Shown here: positions 1 through 12,341 of the stretch, piece by piece
Layout: the number at the start of each line of letters is the position of its first letter
Numbering within the stretch: position 1 is the stretch's first letter
Assembly: GCA_022496185.1 (NCBI GenBank)
Contig: WTXG01000076.1
Span: 1-64,000, forward strand
Direction of reading: 5' to 3'
DNA length: 64,000 bases
Origin: Multifurca ochricompacta
Taxonomy: Eukaryota; Basidiomycota; Agaricomycetes; Russulales; Russulaceae
Position numbers and translations under genes: made by a program
Notes under the pieces: generated by a model
The model's input: only the letters and a program-made list of their open reading frames with translations
Told to the model about the DNA's origin: nothing
The model's database searches: none

Positions 1-1772
1 GAAAGCAACCGGGTGAAGCAGTCCTGTTGTGTCCCTCTGATTTAATACGGCACCGTTGGCAAAGTGGGATGCATCAACTTCAAGTTCAAAGGGTCTTTTT
101 AGGTCCAGTTGTAGAAGGACTGGTTCTGAACTAACAATGTCCCGAATTTGTTCAAAAGCTCGCTGGTGTTCACTTGCCCAATGCCAAGGTACATCCTTCT
201 TCAACAGTCCATTCAACAGTTGAGCTATCCCAGAAAACCCTCATACAAAGTGTCGATAGAAGTTACAGAATCCAATGAAGGATCATACGTCTTTGACGCA
301 TGTGGGTGTTGGCCATTCCCGGACTCCTTGTACTTTTACTGGGTCCATTTGTACACGTCCTTCCTCTAGGATAACTCCTAGGTACTCCACGCTCTGCTGT
401 TCAAAAGAGCATTTGGCTGGTTTGAGATACAGGTCGTGCTCATGCAGGATATCCAACACTTGGTGGACTCGTTCTTGATGGTGGTCTAGATCATTTGCGG
501 TGGCCACCAGTATATCATCCATGTATACCACTACTTCGCCAGTGAGGATGAGATCGCGGAAGATGTGGTTCATCATGGACTGGAAGGTGGCAGGTGAATT
601 GGTGAGACCAAAGAACATGACATTCGGTTCAAAGAGCCCTTGATTGGTTTTGAATGCCGCTTTGCACTGATCTCTGTCCCTAATCCTAATGTTGTTATAC
701 CCCCAGTGAACATCCATTTTCGAGAACAGAGATTTATCTCGCATGGTATCGATAAGTTCCGAAATGAGGGGAAGGGGTAGGCATTCCTTATGGTGTGGGC
801 ATTTATTCGTTGGTAGTCTTGGACGGGTCGAAGTTTACCATCTTTCTTCTTGATAAAGAAGAATGGCGATGCGTATGGTGATTTTGATGGACAAATATAC
901 CCTTTTGCAAGGTGCTCTTTGAGGAATGACATGAGGGCAGTCTGTTCTGCCTGTGACAACAGGTAGATTTTGCAGTTGATCGCTGACGGAGTATCAGGTG
1001 CAAACTCAATAGCATGATCCCATGGTCGTGGGGGCGGGAAACGTTGTGATTCTTCTTCTGAAAACACCTTCCAGTGACGGTGATAGGCTTCGGGTACTAC
1101 CTCCGCAAAGGTCTTTTCGGCGTGCCCCTCTACTGCCTTTTGGGCTAGTTCTGACGCTTTGGTGACATAACAGTAACCTGGGTCCTCCTCTTCTCCTTCT
1201 CCCTTTACCCGACCTATAGTCACATGTCGGACTGCATAGTTGTATCCTAACGAAGTGATGAGGATGGGGTAGAATTCCTTGTCCATAGTTGCATCACTCC
1301 AGTTAATTGTTGGTTCAAACACAGCCAACCATGGGTACCCGAGAATTAAGTCTTCTTCTCCCAGATTGGTGACCAGGAAGCGGATGACTTTGGTTTTTTC
1401 TCCTACTTGGACCTTGAGATCAGTATAATGTGTAATTTTTCCTGCTCGATTGGCAGTCCCGTCAATATTCCATATATTCTTTTCCTGAGGGAGTGCCAGC
1501 ATCCCTAATCCCATGGTCCTTGCCATTCTTGGGCTGATAAAGTTATTGGTGGCTCCTGAATCTATCAGGATGTCATGATCGGTCGTCTTCTGTGTAGTTT
1601 CGAAATGTACTGGTATTTTCAAAGACTTGAAGCGACTAGTATACACAGAAGTTACATGTAGTGCTCGTGCCCAGGCCAATGGGGTAGAGCCAGTCAAAAA
1701 TCCTTTTTGGCAAATGCCTTCTCGACCAGGATGGCCCGTACCTCCTCGCTTTCCTTCATCATATTGGCCCAT
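1..1772 (-). pseudogene. pol: Pol of element A (protease, RT), truncated by the window edge
   Basis: Pol starts in the -1 frame relative to gag, overlapping gag's last 26 codons. It carries an aspartic protease (DSGATNNF near 1560), a linker, and reverse transcriptase with the YMDD motif (VVYMDDIL near 525). A frameshift near 780, relative to element E, separates protease-RT1 from the rest of RT. An in-frame TGA follows Lys-Asp-Val near 287, at the start of the RNase H connection, and another lies near 250. Integrase and chromodomain would lie left of position 1. It cannot encode an active enzyme as it stands. Confidence 0.9.
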
Positions 1773-3193
1773 ATTTCCTGTGCCTTTTCTTCCTTTGTCG
1801 GCATCTTCTTTTCAACAGTCGGTGGGTTGTTACGAATGGGTGTGACTGTAGCCTCCGCCACACGTGCCCCTTTCTTCAGGCATTCTCGAGACATGTGGCC
1901 TTGCGCTTTGCAGCGAAAGCATCTTCCCTCTTTCATCAATATCTGTCTTTCATCTTCAGTGAGTGCGACTCACGCTCTGGTTCTGTCGGCAGAGGTGTCC
2001 ATGGCATTTGGGTCCCTCTGACTAGAGTGTGCAGGTTTGACCCCAAAGGCGGCCTTCCACTGGTCGCGGGTCTTTCCCTTCTTCGTATCGACCCCAAAGC
2101 GCATTTGGAAATCTAAGTAATCTTGTTGCTGCCGTCGAGCAGCATCAACCCATGTGTCCCAGTCATTGGGGTGATGGAACTGGATGATGTTCTTCACCAG
2201 TGGGTTGGGTAATCCTTGAGAGAAGAGGTCCAACGTTGCCTCTTCGTCTGTGTCGTAGCCTGCTCTGTTGGCCAAACTTCTGAACTTTGCTACATAGGAG
2301 TCCAGTTCTCCTTTCTCCATCCACAGGGCCTTTAACTCTCTGGCAGCCTTCTGCTTGGCCTGTCCGTCTGTGAATGCATCTTTGAACCTCTGGGTGACGG
2401 TTTCCCAAAGGCCTTCACTCGTGGTACGATGACCACTCTCAACTTGTTCGTTTAGCCACTCCAGTTGCTCCATTGTCCAGTCGTCTACTGCTTCCCCTCT
2501 AATTAGGGATAGGAAGAGGTTGGCACGCTGGAAAGGGTTAATGATCTGGGGGACATCATGGTTGAAGTTCTTGAAGGTTGTGAACTCCAGCATGAACTTC
2601 TTGCTCTGTGACTGGTCCCCTGTGAATGTTTGTGGCAGTACACCTGACAGATGTCCTGATGGTGGGGGAATGTTTGGAGGCAGGACGGCTGGGGGAGCCG
2701 GATCTGGGAGTTGGGCAGCAATGGTGGACATATTCTGGTAAAATGGGGTAACAGTGTCGGTGGACTGAATAGAAATCTGGGGAGTTGTCAAAGCAGGGGC
2801 TCTGGACGTGACAACTTCGGGTGCAACTGGGGTTGTAGTCGATGCTAATACCAGTGCTTCTTCGCTGTGTTCTTCTACGTACTCTTCTGGTTCAGAGTCC
2901 ATAACAATGGCTGGGGGATTCTCTCTCCACGGCCCTAATCCAAATTCAGGTGGGGTGGGTCCTGTCGTGACCCAAGAGTGTCGGCTGTCCGAGTATTGGA
3001 TACGATACCAAACTCTTTTCTTGTCGTCGTATTCTACTGGTTGGTATCTTCCGTCATGATAGACGTAGTATCCAAACTCGGACTCAAAATCTTTCCAGGC
3101 GGCAGAGCCAAGTACTTGCTGTGAAAGATTATTCTTGTCTCTGCGTTTGATGAGTTCTTCGCAGAAGAGGGTCTGACTGCGGCTGGAAGCCAC
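1694..3193 (-). pseudogene. gag: Gag of element A
   Basis: Gag is the structural protein that forms the intracellular particle and binds RNA. The reading frame runs from a GTG at 3193-3191 (no ATG is available) through an acidic and proline-rich N-terminal region and a retrotransposon capsid domain (motif MEQLEWLNEQ, then a Lys/Arg-rich helix). A TGA at 1970-1972 interrupts it, where elements C and F carry a Trp codon. The same frame then continues through one CX2CX4HX4C zinc knuckle (CFRCKAQGHMSREC) and ends just after a run of A and T at the gag/pol overlap. Apart from the TGA the frame is open. The start codon is uncertain. Confidence 0.88.
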
Positions 3194-3199
3194 TGTGAG

Positions 3200-3210
3200 G
3201 GACTCAACTT
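3200..3210 (-). other. Self-complementary primer-binding site of element A
   Basis: The site starts two bases inside the LTR and reads AAGTTGAGTCC on the minus strand. It matches the complement of the predicted first 11 nt of the A transcript (AGACTCAACTT) at 10 of 11 positions. It has no TGG start typical of a tRNA 3'-end PBS. Confidence 0.7.
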
Positions 3211-3212
3211 GA

Positions 3213-3802
3213 TGTTACGTCCGGTGTGGGACATTCCACACGACTTGTGTGACAGCGTGATCAAGGGTTCAGGTAAGAAACCAATAAGGCTCCTTGGAGT
3301 TAAAGTGTGACGAGTCAAAGTCAAAGAGGCTGTACTCTAAGACAATGTTGAATGGAGAAGTGCCAGAAGCACTGAGATGATCGAGTTTCAGGGATTCAAG
3401 GGGGAGTCCAGAAGACAAGCACTGATGTATTCAATAAGTTGAGTCTGAGGTTTACAGCATAGTTACAGCGGACTTATATATGTAATCGGATGAGTGTCTA
3501 CGAGATAAGAGACTCGAGTCAGGTGGGCCCAAATATATGGAAGCAGAGGGCGTAAAGCCTGGCTTCTGATAGGGTATTAAGTAAGTGTCCGGTCATAAAG
3601 ATAAGGATGAGAGATAAGGGATAAGAGGCCAAACATAAGTACAGTAACACAAACAATGACAAAGGCAGTCACGGGGAAGGAAGCAGGGCATGTGATGGAT
3701 CCCAGGATGGAGATGTAATCAGGAAGTGCAGGGTAGGTGGTAAAGTGGGGTCATTGTTGGGAAGGGTGAAGAAAACAGGGTTACTTGGCAAAGGTTGTAA
3801 CA
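3213..3802 (-). repeat. 5' LTR of element A
   Basis: The LTR is 590 bp with terminal TGTTAC/GTAACA inverted ends. It contains a TATATAAG-type box and, about 34 nt downstream, the predicted transcript start AGACTCAACTT (complement at 3436-3446). It matches the LTR of element E (589 bp). Confidence 0.92.
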
Positions 3803-3974
3803 AGGTCACAGGCATCAGGGTAAGGTCCTGGGCACACAGGCCACAGGCATCAGGAAGGTCCCAAGGCAGCATACCAAGGGCATCAGGGAGTGGTCCAGAG
3901 AAGGGGAAAGTCAAGGATGGTGCAAAGAATAAGGCATGGTATGCAGGGTCAGGAAAAGGAGTAGGGTCATAACA
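3803..3974 (-). repeat. Terminal fragment of a D-family LTR
   Basis: This 172-bp piece matches the last part of the complete D LTR at 13414-14808, including the end GTCATAACA. Its remainder was displaced by element A. Element B's gag begins directly after it. Confidence 0.75.
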
Positions 3975-5182
3975 CGTGGGATGTCTTCCAACAAACCTTC
4001 ATTGCCACCTGGTCCGACGTGGCAGCTGGACAAAGAGCATTACAAGTGCTTGAGAAATTGCAAATGAAAGATGGCAACATTGATGATTATATTGCAGAGT
4101 TCCATGATCTAGCCATTTGGGCCAAGCTGCACCTAGATGATGCTAGTGTTTGACAGTACTTCTATCGTGGACTGCCCACTGGATTAGCTACCACAATCCT
4201 AACTCAGGACCAGCCGCAAACACTAGAGGAAGCTGCTGACTCAGCTAGACAACACCAAGCCAACTGGGTCTTTCTCTGAGGTATCGTCAGCAAGAAAAAG
4301 AGCATGGATCTGTCCCTGCATGGAAACAAGTTCACTTTTTACAAGAAACACAATCCTAATGCTATGGATGTGGACACTGTAAAGAAGGCTGTCACTGCTG
4401 AAGAAAAAGAACAGTATAAGAAGGAAGGACATTGCTTCGAATGTGGGCGACGAGGTCATCTTGTCCACGATTGCCCAAACAAAAAAACCAAGACTAGTGC
4501 AGGTGTGACAGCTCAGACCACCACCATCTTGGAGGTGTTGAACACAGGACGTGTTCAGTGATGCTTCAGGCATCAGGAGATTAGATTAGCTACTTTGTGG
4601 ACTAGATTAGATATCGGAGTTTTGGACTATTTACCATATCATTATTACTTTCTTTCTCACATTCCGCAGTAGCTGACTGATGTACCTTAGTAATGATGTA
4701 CAAGCATGTGATACTCTACTGGCCAATGGCCTTAGTCCCTCCTGTTTATTGTTTGGACTTTGTCCAGCACTTGTGGACTTATTCCCAGTGCACAGACCAT
4801 CCCTTGGATAGTATATAAGGGTGTCTGTTTCATCTCTTACACTTCAGAGTTTCTTCTACCTCTGAAGTGTAAGTCGTCCTCTCTACTATCTTCACTACCT
4901 TTAGACTAACTCTGTATATAGAACTTGTCTTTCTAGGTGTGTAGTATAGTGTAATAGAGTTTCTTCTACCTATGAAGTAACTTGTCTTTCTAGCCTAACT
5001 TGCTAACCATCACAGTCAGTATGCTGCGCCTCATGCCTGTTCAACAGGAGGTGCCACCCACGACTGCAGCGGTACCCACTGCACCCACAGGACCCTCCCC
5101 AGCGCTCATGGCACCCTCTGTTTCTGCAATTAGCATTCCCACATTGGTGGCTGCTCTAAAGACCATGACTGATGAACAGTGA
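3975..5182 (+). pseudogene. gag: Gag of element B, split by a solo LTR
   Basis: The translation shows the C-terminal part of a Ty3-type capsid (a region rich in Q, L and K, followed by YFYRGLP) and then one CX2CX4HX4C knuckle (CFECGRRGHLVHDC, 4435-4480). TGA stops at 4151-4153 and 4277-4279 sit at expected Arg codons. A solo copia LTR (4536-5046) is inserted after the knuckle, and coding resumes in a Pro/Ala/Thr-rich stretch at 5052. Another TGA ends this part at 5180-5182. The N-terminal half of Gag is absent. Confidence 0.85.
4536..5046 (+). repeat. Solo LTR of a Ty1/copia family
   Basis: This 511-bp LTR (TGTTGAACAC to TTCAACA) is flanked by a perfect 5-bp duplication GGAGG (4531-4535 and 5047-5051). 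It is homologous, in opposite orientation, to the 499-bp LTRs of the copia element at 24729-31900. It contains a TATATAAGG box. Only the LTR remains, so the internal region was lost by LTR-LTR recombination. Confidence 0.95.
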
Positions 5183-6288
5183 CTGGAGTTACAGAACCAA
5201 TTCAAAGGAGATGAGGATTTTTATATCACTTGAATGGCACGGCCTTCATTCAAGCACTAGTATCACATCATGTATTCAGATCACCACTCAGAGCAATGAA
5301 AATATCTGTTCCCCTACATGGAGTGACAAAAAAGGCCCATATACAAGCACTTGTGGACAGTGGAGCCACAGAAAATTTCATCAGTTACCAGATGGTTATT
5401 AAAAACAGATTCCCAGTCAAACGATTAACAGTTCTGAAACAATTACAAAATGCAGATGGATCCCCCAACACCACAAACAAAATTACCCAATGTGTTGATC
5501 TGCTAACATCTACAGACAACAAGCTCCAATGACATCACTTCTATATCGCATCCATTGGCACTGATGATATGATCTTAGGGTACCCTTGGTTTGCAGCAAT
5601 GAACCCACAAATCGATTGGCAGAACGGACAACTAAACCAGCAGATCCACTTTGCTCTCCCTAGTGAAAAGATCCAATGCCTTAATATTGCACAAGAACTT
5701 GCCATTAAAGCGAAAGACAAAACAGAAAGATTGTGGGATCAGGTTGTACCTCCTGAGTACCATGAACATCACAAAGTCTTTAGCAATGAGGAGGCGCAGC
5801 GCTTCCCTGCACCACACCCCTGGGATCATCAAATCGAATTGAAACCCGACACACCAGCCACTTTAGATTGCAAGATCTACCCTCTTGGACCAGGAGAGCA
5901 AGACACATTAAACAAATTTTTGGAGGAACATTTACAAAAAGGCTATATTCAGGAGTCGAAATCACCTTACGTGTCACCCTTCTTCTTTATTAAGAAGAAG
6001 GACGGCAAGCTCCGACCCATCCAAGATTATCAGAAGCTAAATGACTGGACAGTCCGTAACATGTATCCTCTTCCACTGATCCCAGAGTTGATAGATTGCA
6101 TCTGTGGTAGCACTTTGTTTACAAAGATGGACATACACTGGGGCTATAACAATATTCGCATCGTCCCAGAAGATCGCTGGAAGGCAGCATTCAAAACTAA
6201 TCACGGTCTCTTTGAACTGAACGTGATGTTCTTTGGGTTAACTAACTCCCCAGCAACCTTTCAGACTATGATGAATGCTGAATTCTGA
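5183..6288 (+). pseudogene. pol: Protease and N-terminal RT of element B
   Basis: It encodes a retropepsin-like protease (ALVDSGATENF near 5350) and the first RT motifs ([16 protein letters not shown] near 5995; MDIHWGYNNIR near 6127; [12 protein letters not shown] near 6230). A TGA at 5530-5532 (expected Arg) and the TGA at 6286-6288 interrupt it. The YxDD half of RT lies on the far side of element C at 15823 onward, showing that this was one gene before C inserted. Confidence 0.9.
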
Positions 6289-6315
6289 AAAGAACTGGAC
6301 AAGTGTGATGCTAAC

Positions 6316-6909
6316 TGTTACATCTGGTGCAGGATGTTCCACACGACTTGTGTGACAGCATGGTTCGTAGGTTCAGGTAAGAAACCAATAAGGCTCCTTG
6401 GAGTTTAAGTGGAACAAGTCAAAGTCAAAGAGGCTGTACTCTAAGACAATGTTGATCGGAAAAGTGCCAGAAGCACTGAGACGACTGAGTCAGAGGTTCA
6501 AAGGGATGTCCAGAGGACAAGCACCAATGTATTCAATAAGTCAGGTCTGAGGTCTACAATGTAGTTACAGTGGACTTATATACGTAATTGAGTGGGCGTC
6601 TATGAGATAAGAAACTAGAGTCATGTGGGCCCAAATATATGAAAGCGGAGGGCGTAAAGCCTGGCTTCTGATAGGGTATTAAGTAAGTGTCTGGTCGTAA
6701 AGATAAAGAGATAACGAGATAAAGAGATAAGGGGTCAAACATAGGTAAACAGCAGGTCAACAAGTCCAAAGCAAGTCACGGGGATGGGAGTAGGGCACAT
6801 GATGGGTCCCAGGATGGAGACGTGATCATGAAGTGCAGGGTAGGCAGTAAAGAGGGGTCGTCATTAGGAAGGGTGAAGAAAATGGGGCTGCTCGGCAAGG
6901 ATTGTAACA
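6316..6909 (-). repeat. 3' LTR of element C
   Basis: A 594-bp LTR, TGTTAC to GTAACA, equal in length to the 5' LTR. It is preceded in the sense direction by a polypurine tract. The two LTR copies differ mostly by C/T and G/A changes in the parts I compared. Confidence 0.94.
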
Positions 6910-6923
6910 TCACCCCCTCTTCT
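6910..6923 (-). other. Polypurine tract of element C
   Basis: The minus strand reads AGAAGAGGGGGTGA immediately upstream of the 3' LTR. This is the expected position and composition for the plus-strand primer. Equivalent tracts precede the 3' LTRs of elements F and G3. Confidence 0.8.
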
Positions 6924-6940
6924 GGTTCTAGCAGACCTGG

Positions 6941-8179
6941 CTAGAAACAACTCATACCATCATCATCCTGCACTAAGTCCAGATAATTGTCAGCTACATT
7001 ATGATCATCCAGCATATCATTCTCTTTGTCTGAATCCTGCGGACATCGGTGGGCGCAGAGGAACCCGTATGGGCCATGCTGACCACATGAGTGACATAGA
7101 TCATGAACTGGACAGTCCAGTTCACAATGTCCTGCATTATGGCAGAGGCACTTGCCACACCACCCAGATGGATTGATGATTGTTGGGGCGATGCCTACAC
7201 AGCGGAAGATGCAGAACTGACTCCAATGGAGATTGCTGTGACAGTGCTGGCACCACTTGCAGTTGAGGGGACAGTTCCAGCTGATATGGTACTTACTGTT
7301 GCACCTCCAGCATGTTTCTCTGTGGGGATTCTCATGCATGCACAGCATCTCGAATCGGTTTGGCAGCAGTCTTGGGGCAGCCCCCAATGACCATGGGGGA
7401 AGGGGTCATGCATATGTATCAGTGTACCTTTCAGCGATGGTCTGGTATGCATCCCCTGTCTCCAACCTTTTCCAAATCTCCACCAGCTCCTGTTCTATTT
7501 GGAACATCCCATTGGTCAATCTAGCCATCATCTTCGCATGCTCTTTGTACTGTTTGTTGAGCATCGTGCATAATGTTAAATTCTTCCACAGTCTCATCAC
7601 TTCTGCCTTGAGACATGGAAGTTGCATGTCGTTCATCACCTTGTCAATGGCGAAGGCTTGAGGGTCTTCGGCGGCCAGATGCCCGAGTTGCTTGTCAGTC
7701 ATTGTATGGTGAAGACGACCTGTATACCTTTCTTCTAAATAAACTGGGGCCCCATAAACAGGGCCATCTTTCTTCATGCATCCAGCGACGTCCATCCCTC
7801 TGTTGGTGTAGAAAATATACTTGGTGATGGCGACTGTCCTGTCAGCCATGGTGATCTTGAGGGGGAAGTACATCGAGGAGTTGGGGTTGTTGGCAAAGAA
7901 TGGGAACTCTGGGACTTTGTCATCCAATTCCATACCTCGCAGGTCATTCGGGTGTGGCTCCTCGCTGTGGTCAAAGTCGTCATTTGGGTTAGGGGATTGC
8001 TTTTTGACCCGAGCTTCGGCAGCCTTGTAATCAATGGGTGAGGAGGGAAGTGTGGAAGGGTGAGCAGAGGGGAAGTTCTTGACAACTGCAGTGGTGGCAG
8101 TGAAGGCATTGATGGCAGTGTTGGCGGCAATGAAAGACATGATAGATTGTGTAGTGGTAGGACGTTGCTGTGGGAGCAT
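6941..8179 (-). CDS. orf3 of element C: conserved CCHC-array protein downstream of pol
   Basis: A frame of about 412 codons lies between the pol stop (8218-8220) and the polypurine tract, in the sense direction. The start could be the ATG at 8179 or an in-frame ATG 13 codons later that is conserved in other copies. The N-terminal third is Ser/Thr/Pro-rich with an acidic patch. A conserved middle contains MADxT, YIFYTNxGMDVAGC and GAPVYLEERYTGRLHH. A Leu/Arg/Glu-rich helical stretch follows, and then a Cys/His-rich C-terminus with two clear CX2CX4HX4C knuckles (CWRCNSKYHISWNC; CQHCHSNLHWSQFC) and two further CX2C groups. A TGA (about 7404) interrupts the frame where element F has Arg. It is conserved in E, F and G3. 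I do not recognise the family. Nucleic-acid binding is inferred from the knuckles. No signal peptide or membrane segment is seen, so it does not look like an envelope protein. Confidence 0.8.
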
Positions 8180-8217
8180 GTACTGGGGGATTTCGGTTGG
8201 GGTTTGGGGTCATTCTT

Positions 8218-11200
8218 TTAACTGTCTTTGGGCGCTTCTGGATGTCAGGCATGGAACTCCAAGATAAGGACTGGGGCAAAGATATTCCTGGCTGGTTCCC
8301 ATGAGTTGTCAGAGTCTGGGAATCCTTTCCACTTGATAAGGTAATGTAATTTGCGCCCTCAGCCTTTATGTATGGAGTCTAGAACTCGCTCCACCTCCCA
8401 TTCTGCTTCTCTGTCAATTAATTCCAGGGGGGGTCTTGAGAAGTTTTCCCCATGTAGAGATGTCTCTTTGTAAGGCATCAGGAGTTGGGCATGGAAGACC
8501 GGATGGATCCTCCATGTGGATGGAAGCTCAAGTTCATATGACACATCTGACAGCTTCCTTGTTATCTTGAAGGGTCCATGTCATTGGGGTGCTAATTTGG
8601 CCGTTGGGTGTGACGTATGAATGTTCTTCCCTTCTAACCATACGAGGTCATTGGTCTGATAAGGTGTGAATTTTGAGGGCTTCTCTGACAGGGTCTTTTG
8701 TGCCTTCAGCAAGTTCTTATTGGCCGATTGCCTGATCTCTTCCCATTGGCTGATACATTGTGCAGCTGATGGGACATTCACGGGCTTATTGGCCCAGGTG
8801 GTTCATGGCATCCACCCCATGATAAGAGAGAATGGGGAGATCTTTGTGGTGCCGTTGGGCCATGAGTTATGTGCAAATTCCACAGTTGCCAACCAGTCAG
8901 CCCAGTCATCCTGCCATTCGTTACACCAGAATCGAAGATATTGTTCTAGCCACTGGTTTGTCCTCTCCAATTGTCCATCCGTCTGTGGATGATAGGCTGT
9001 CAAGATGTTCTGTTTCACATCCAGAACCTTGCAAAGTGCTCTAGCAAATGTAGAGGTGAATCGTGGGTCGCGGTTGGAGATGACTTTTTCAGGGAGACCA
9101 TAGTGTCTGTAGACGTGATCCAGGTAAAGTTTGGCAACTCCTTCTGCTGTGATGGACTCATTGCAGGGTATAAACAATGCTGCCTTGGAGCAGTCATGGT
9201 CTGTGATGGTTAATGTTATGACCAGGGCCCAGCAGCCCTATTTTCTTTATCCTCCCCAACAGGGACCCCACTCACCCACCAACGCTTCACTTCCTCATTA
9301 CCTCTCCCTCCTGGGACCCCTCACATGTGTTGCTTCCATCCCCGTGACTGTTGTTTGGACTTATGTACATACTGTTTGCCTATGATTACTTCCCTTATCT
9401 TCTTATCACTATGACCGGACACTTACTTAATTCCCTATCAGAAGCCCAGCTTTACACCCTACGCTTTCGTATATTTGGGCCCACATGACTCCACTTTCTT
9501 ATCTCGTAGACGCCCATTTGATTACGTATATAAGTCCGCTGTAACTACAATGTAGGCCTCAGACTCGACTTATTGAATACATTGGCGTTCGTCTTCTGGA
9601 CATCCCTTTGAAACCTCTGACTCATCTGTCTCAGTGCTTTTGGCACTTTCCACTTAACATTGTCTTAGGGAGCAGCCCCTTCGACTTTGACTCGTTCCCC
9701 TTTGAAACTCCAAGAAGTCTTATTGACTTCTTACCTGAACCCCTCGTCCCACGCTGTCGCACAAGTCATGCAGAACGTCTCATGCCAGATGTAACAGTTA
9801 AAATGGAGTCGAAGCCTCTGGAAATGGGGAGTTTGACAATGAAATCCATAGCAATGGTCTGAAATGGCAGGGTGGTTGTGGGTGTGATTGGGAATAGTGC
9901 TGGTGGATGTGGGTGCATGTTTACTTTGTTGGCTTGGCAGTCTGTGCAGCCTTTCACATAATTCTCCACATCTTTCTTCATGTTTGGCCACCAGTAATCT
10001 CGTTTGGCAAGAGCGTATGTGTTGGCAATGCCCAGGTGTCCTGTGGAGGGGAGGTTATGGTGAAAATGGATCACCCCCCTCTTAATGTTGTCACCACTGG
10101 TGACAACAAGCCAATCCCCATCCTTCCACCAAAGGCTGTCAATTCTTTTCAGGTTATGTGTACCTGCCCATGATTGGCATAACTGCTGATTCATAATTTG
10201 TGATACCTGGGCCCATAAGTCCATGTCATGAAGACTGATGATGGCTCCTTTTGCGAAAACTTCTTCAGGGAGCACTGTGATGTCACTGTTATCCTCCTCT
10301 CCACTGCTTAAGTCAGGTTGTCATGACAGGGCATCTGCGCATGCGTTATGACTTCCTGCAATGTGTTTCAATGTGAAGTTGTACTCCTCTAGTTCGAGGA
10401 CTTCACAAGCAACTCGCCAACTAATCTTGTGGGGCTCCTTCCAATATAGTAGGTTGGAGTGATCAGTGTGAATGATGGTTTTATGAGGGGTTCCTGCTAA
10501 ATATGGTCGCCAATGTTGTAGTGCCTTTACTATGGCAAGTAGTTCCTGATCCCAAATGTCATAATTTCATTCCGCTGGTGAGAATGTCTCCGAGTAGAAG
10601 GCGACTGGGTGGAGTAGTCCCGTCACATCCCATTGGTTTAATACTGCACCATTGGCAAAGTGAGATGCATCAACTTTGAGTTCAAAGGGTTTTCCTAAGT
10701 CTGGCTGCAGGAGGACCGGTTCCGAACCCACAATGTCTCGGATTCGTTCAAAGGCTTGTTGCTGTTCCTTTCCCCAATGCCAAGGTACATCTTTCTTTAG
10801 TAGTCCGTTCAGTGGTTGGGCGATCCCCAAAAATCCTTGTACAAATTGGCGATAGAAATTGCAGAATCCAATGAAGGATCACACATCCTTGACACACGTG
10901 GGTGTGGGCCACTCCTGGATCCCTTGTACTTTTACTGGGTCCATTCACACACATCCTCCTTCCAGGATGACTCCTAAGTACTCAACACTTGCTGTTCAAA
11001 CGAGCATTTGGCTGGTTTGAGGTAGAGATCATGTTCGTGCAGAATGTCCAATACCTGGTGGACCCATTCCCAGTGATGGGTCAGATTGTCTCTGGTAGCT
11101 ACCAAAGTGTTGTCCATGTACACCACCACTTCGCCTGTGAGAATGAGATCGCAGAAAATGTGATTCATCATAGATTGGAAGGTAGCTGGTGAGTTGGTAA

Positions 11201-12341
11201 GGCCAAAGAACATAATGTTTGGTTCGAAGAGTCCTTGATTGGTCTTAAAAGCTGCCTTACATTGGTCTCCCTCCTTGATCCTAATATTGTTGTATCCCCA
11301 TCAGATGTCCATTTTAGAAAACAGAGATTTATCCCGCATGGTATCAATCAGTTCAGAGATGAGTGGAAGGGGGTAAGCATTCTTTATTGTGTGGGCATTT
11401 ATCCGTTGGTAGTCCTGAACAGGTCGTAGTTTACCATCTTTCTTTTTGATGAAGAAAAAGGGTGACGCATATGGTGATTTCGATGGATGGATGTATCCTT
11501 TTGCAAGATGTTCCTCGAGGAAGGTTGTGAGTGCTGTTTGTTCCGCCTGTGACAGTGGATAGATCTTGCAGTTGATTGCTGATGGGGTATCAGGTGTGAA
11601 TTCGATGGCATGATCCCATGGTTGTGTAGGTGGGAAGTGTTGTGATTCTTCTTCCGAGAACACCTTCCAGTGTTGGTGGTAGGCTTCTGGTATTACTTCC
11701 TTGAAGGTTTTCTCCATATGTCCCTCCACTGCCTTCTGGGCAAGTTCAGATGCCTTGGTGATGTAACAGTAGCCTGGATCTTCCTCTTCCACTGTACTTC
11801 CTTCCGCTGTCCCACGTATAGCTAATTGCTGGGCCGCATAGTTGTATCCCAGGGAAGTGATTAGGACAGGGTAGAATTCCTTATCCATGGTTGCATCGCT
11901 CCAATTAATCCTTGGTTTGAATGCAGCTAGCCACAGGTATCCCAAGATCAAGTCTTCTTCTCCTAGATTGGTGACAAGGAAATGAATGATCTTGGTCCTT
12001 TCTCCTACTTGGACTTTGAGATCGGTATAGTGCATAATCTTTCCAGCTCGATTGGCCATTCCATCAATATTCCAGATATTCTTCTCCTGGGGAAGTTCCA
12101 GCATTCCCAAGCCCATGGTCCTTGCCATTCATGGGCTGATAAAGTTGTCTGTAGCTCCTGAGTCTATCAGGATGTCTTGGTCAGCCGTCTTCTGTGTAGT
12201 CTTGAAATGTACTGGTATTTTCAATGATTTGAAGCGACTAGTGTACACAGAAGTTACATGTAATGCTTGTGCCCAGGCCGATGGGGTGGAGCCAATCAAA
12301 AATCCTTTTTGGCAAATGCCTTCTTGACCAAGATGGCTCAC
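8218..12341 (-). pseudogene. pol: Pol of element C (protease, RT, RNase H, integrase, chromodomain)
   Basis: In the sense direction: protease (DSGATDNF near 12150), RT ([16 protein letters not shown] near 11440; YMDN in place of YMDD near 11120), RNase H (DASHFANGAVL near 10670), integrase with a zinc-binding segment (GCTDCQANK near 9950) and the D,D,E core split by the solo LTR at 9214-9796. A chromodomain follows near 8390-8290, with the pol stop at 8218-8220. Damage includes TGA at Lys-Asp-Val (about 10880), TGA at an Arg near 10567, TGA plus CAA replacing an Arg pair near 10315, and frameshifts. YMDN changes a catalytic Asp. Confidence 0.92.
9214..9796 (+). repeat. Solo LTR of the element-F family
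   Basis: A 583-bp LTR in plus orientation (TGTTATGACC to GATGTAACA) flanked by the perfect duplication GTTAA (9209-9213, 9797-9801). It matches the 581/582-bp LTRs of element F. The predicted transcript start AGACTCGACTT is at 9561-9571, behind a TATATAAG box. It splits element C's integrase. Confidence 0.95.

Larger units (their letters stand above)
1..3802 (-). mobile_element. Element A: Ty3/gypsy chromovirus, partial (5' LTR, gag, pol start)
   Basis: This is a minus-strand gypsy element with its 5' LTR at 3213-3802, then PBS, gag and pol running leftwards off the window within RNase H. It is almost identical to element E (18431 onward) in opposite orientation, including several of the same inactivating stops, but the outer flanks differ, so the two are separate insertions. 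Its right LTR end abuts a fragment of the D-family LTR, so A probably inserted into a D LTR. The 3' end lies outside the window, so its TSD cannot be confirmed; the candidate right copy is AGGTC at 3803-3807. Confidence 0.93.
3975..6315 (+). mobile_element. Element B, left half: older Ty3/gypsy
   Basis: Plus-strand gypsy gag (capsid C-terminal part onward), protease and RT, interrupted at 6315/6316 by element C. The TSD CTAAC lies at 6311-6315 and 15818-15822, and the RT frame resumes after it. B's 5' LTR and the Gag N-terminus are missing. Its protein sequence is clearly more diverged than A, C, E and F, and it is the oldest layer of the nest. Confidence 0.9.

Noticed and set aside
6941..8179. 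orf3 as an envelope gene
   Set aside because: It sits in the env position but has no signal peptide, membrane segment or glycoprotein features; it carries CCHC knuckles instead.
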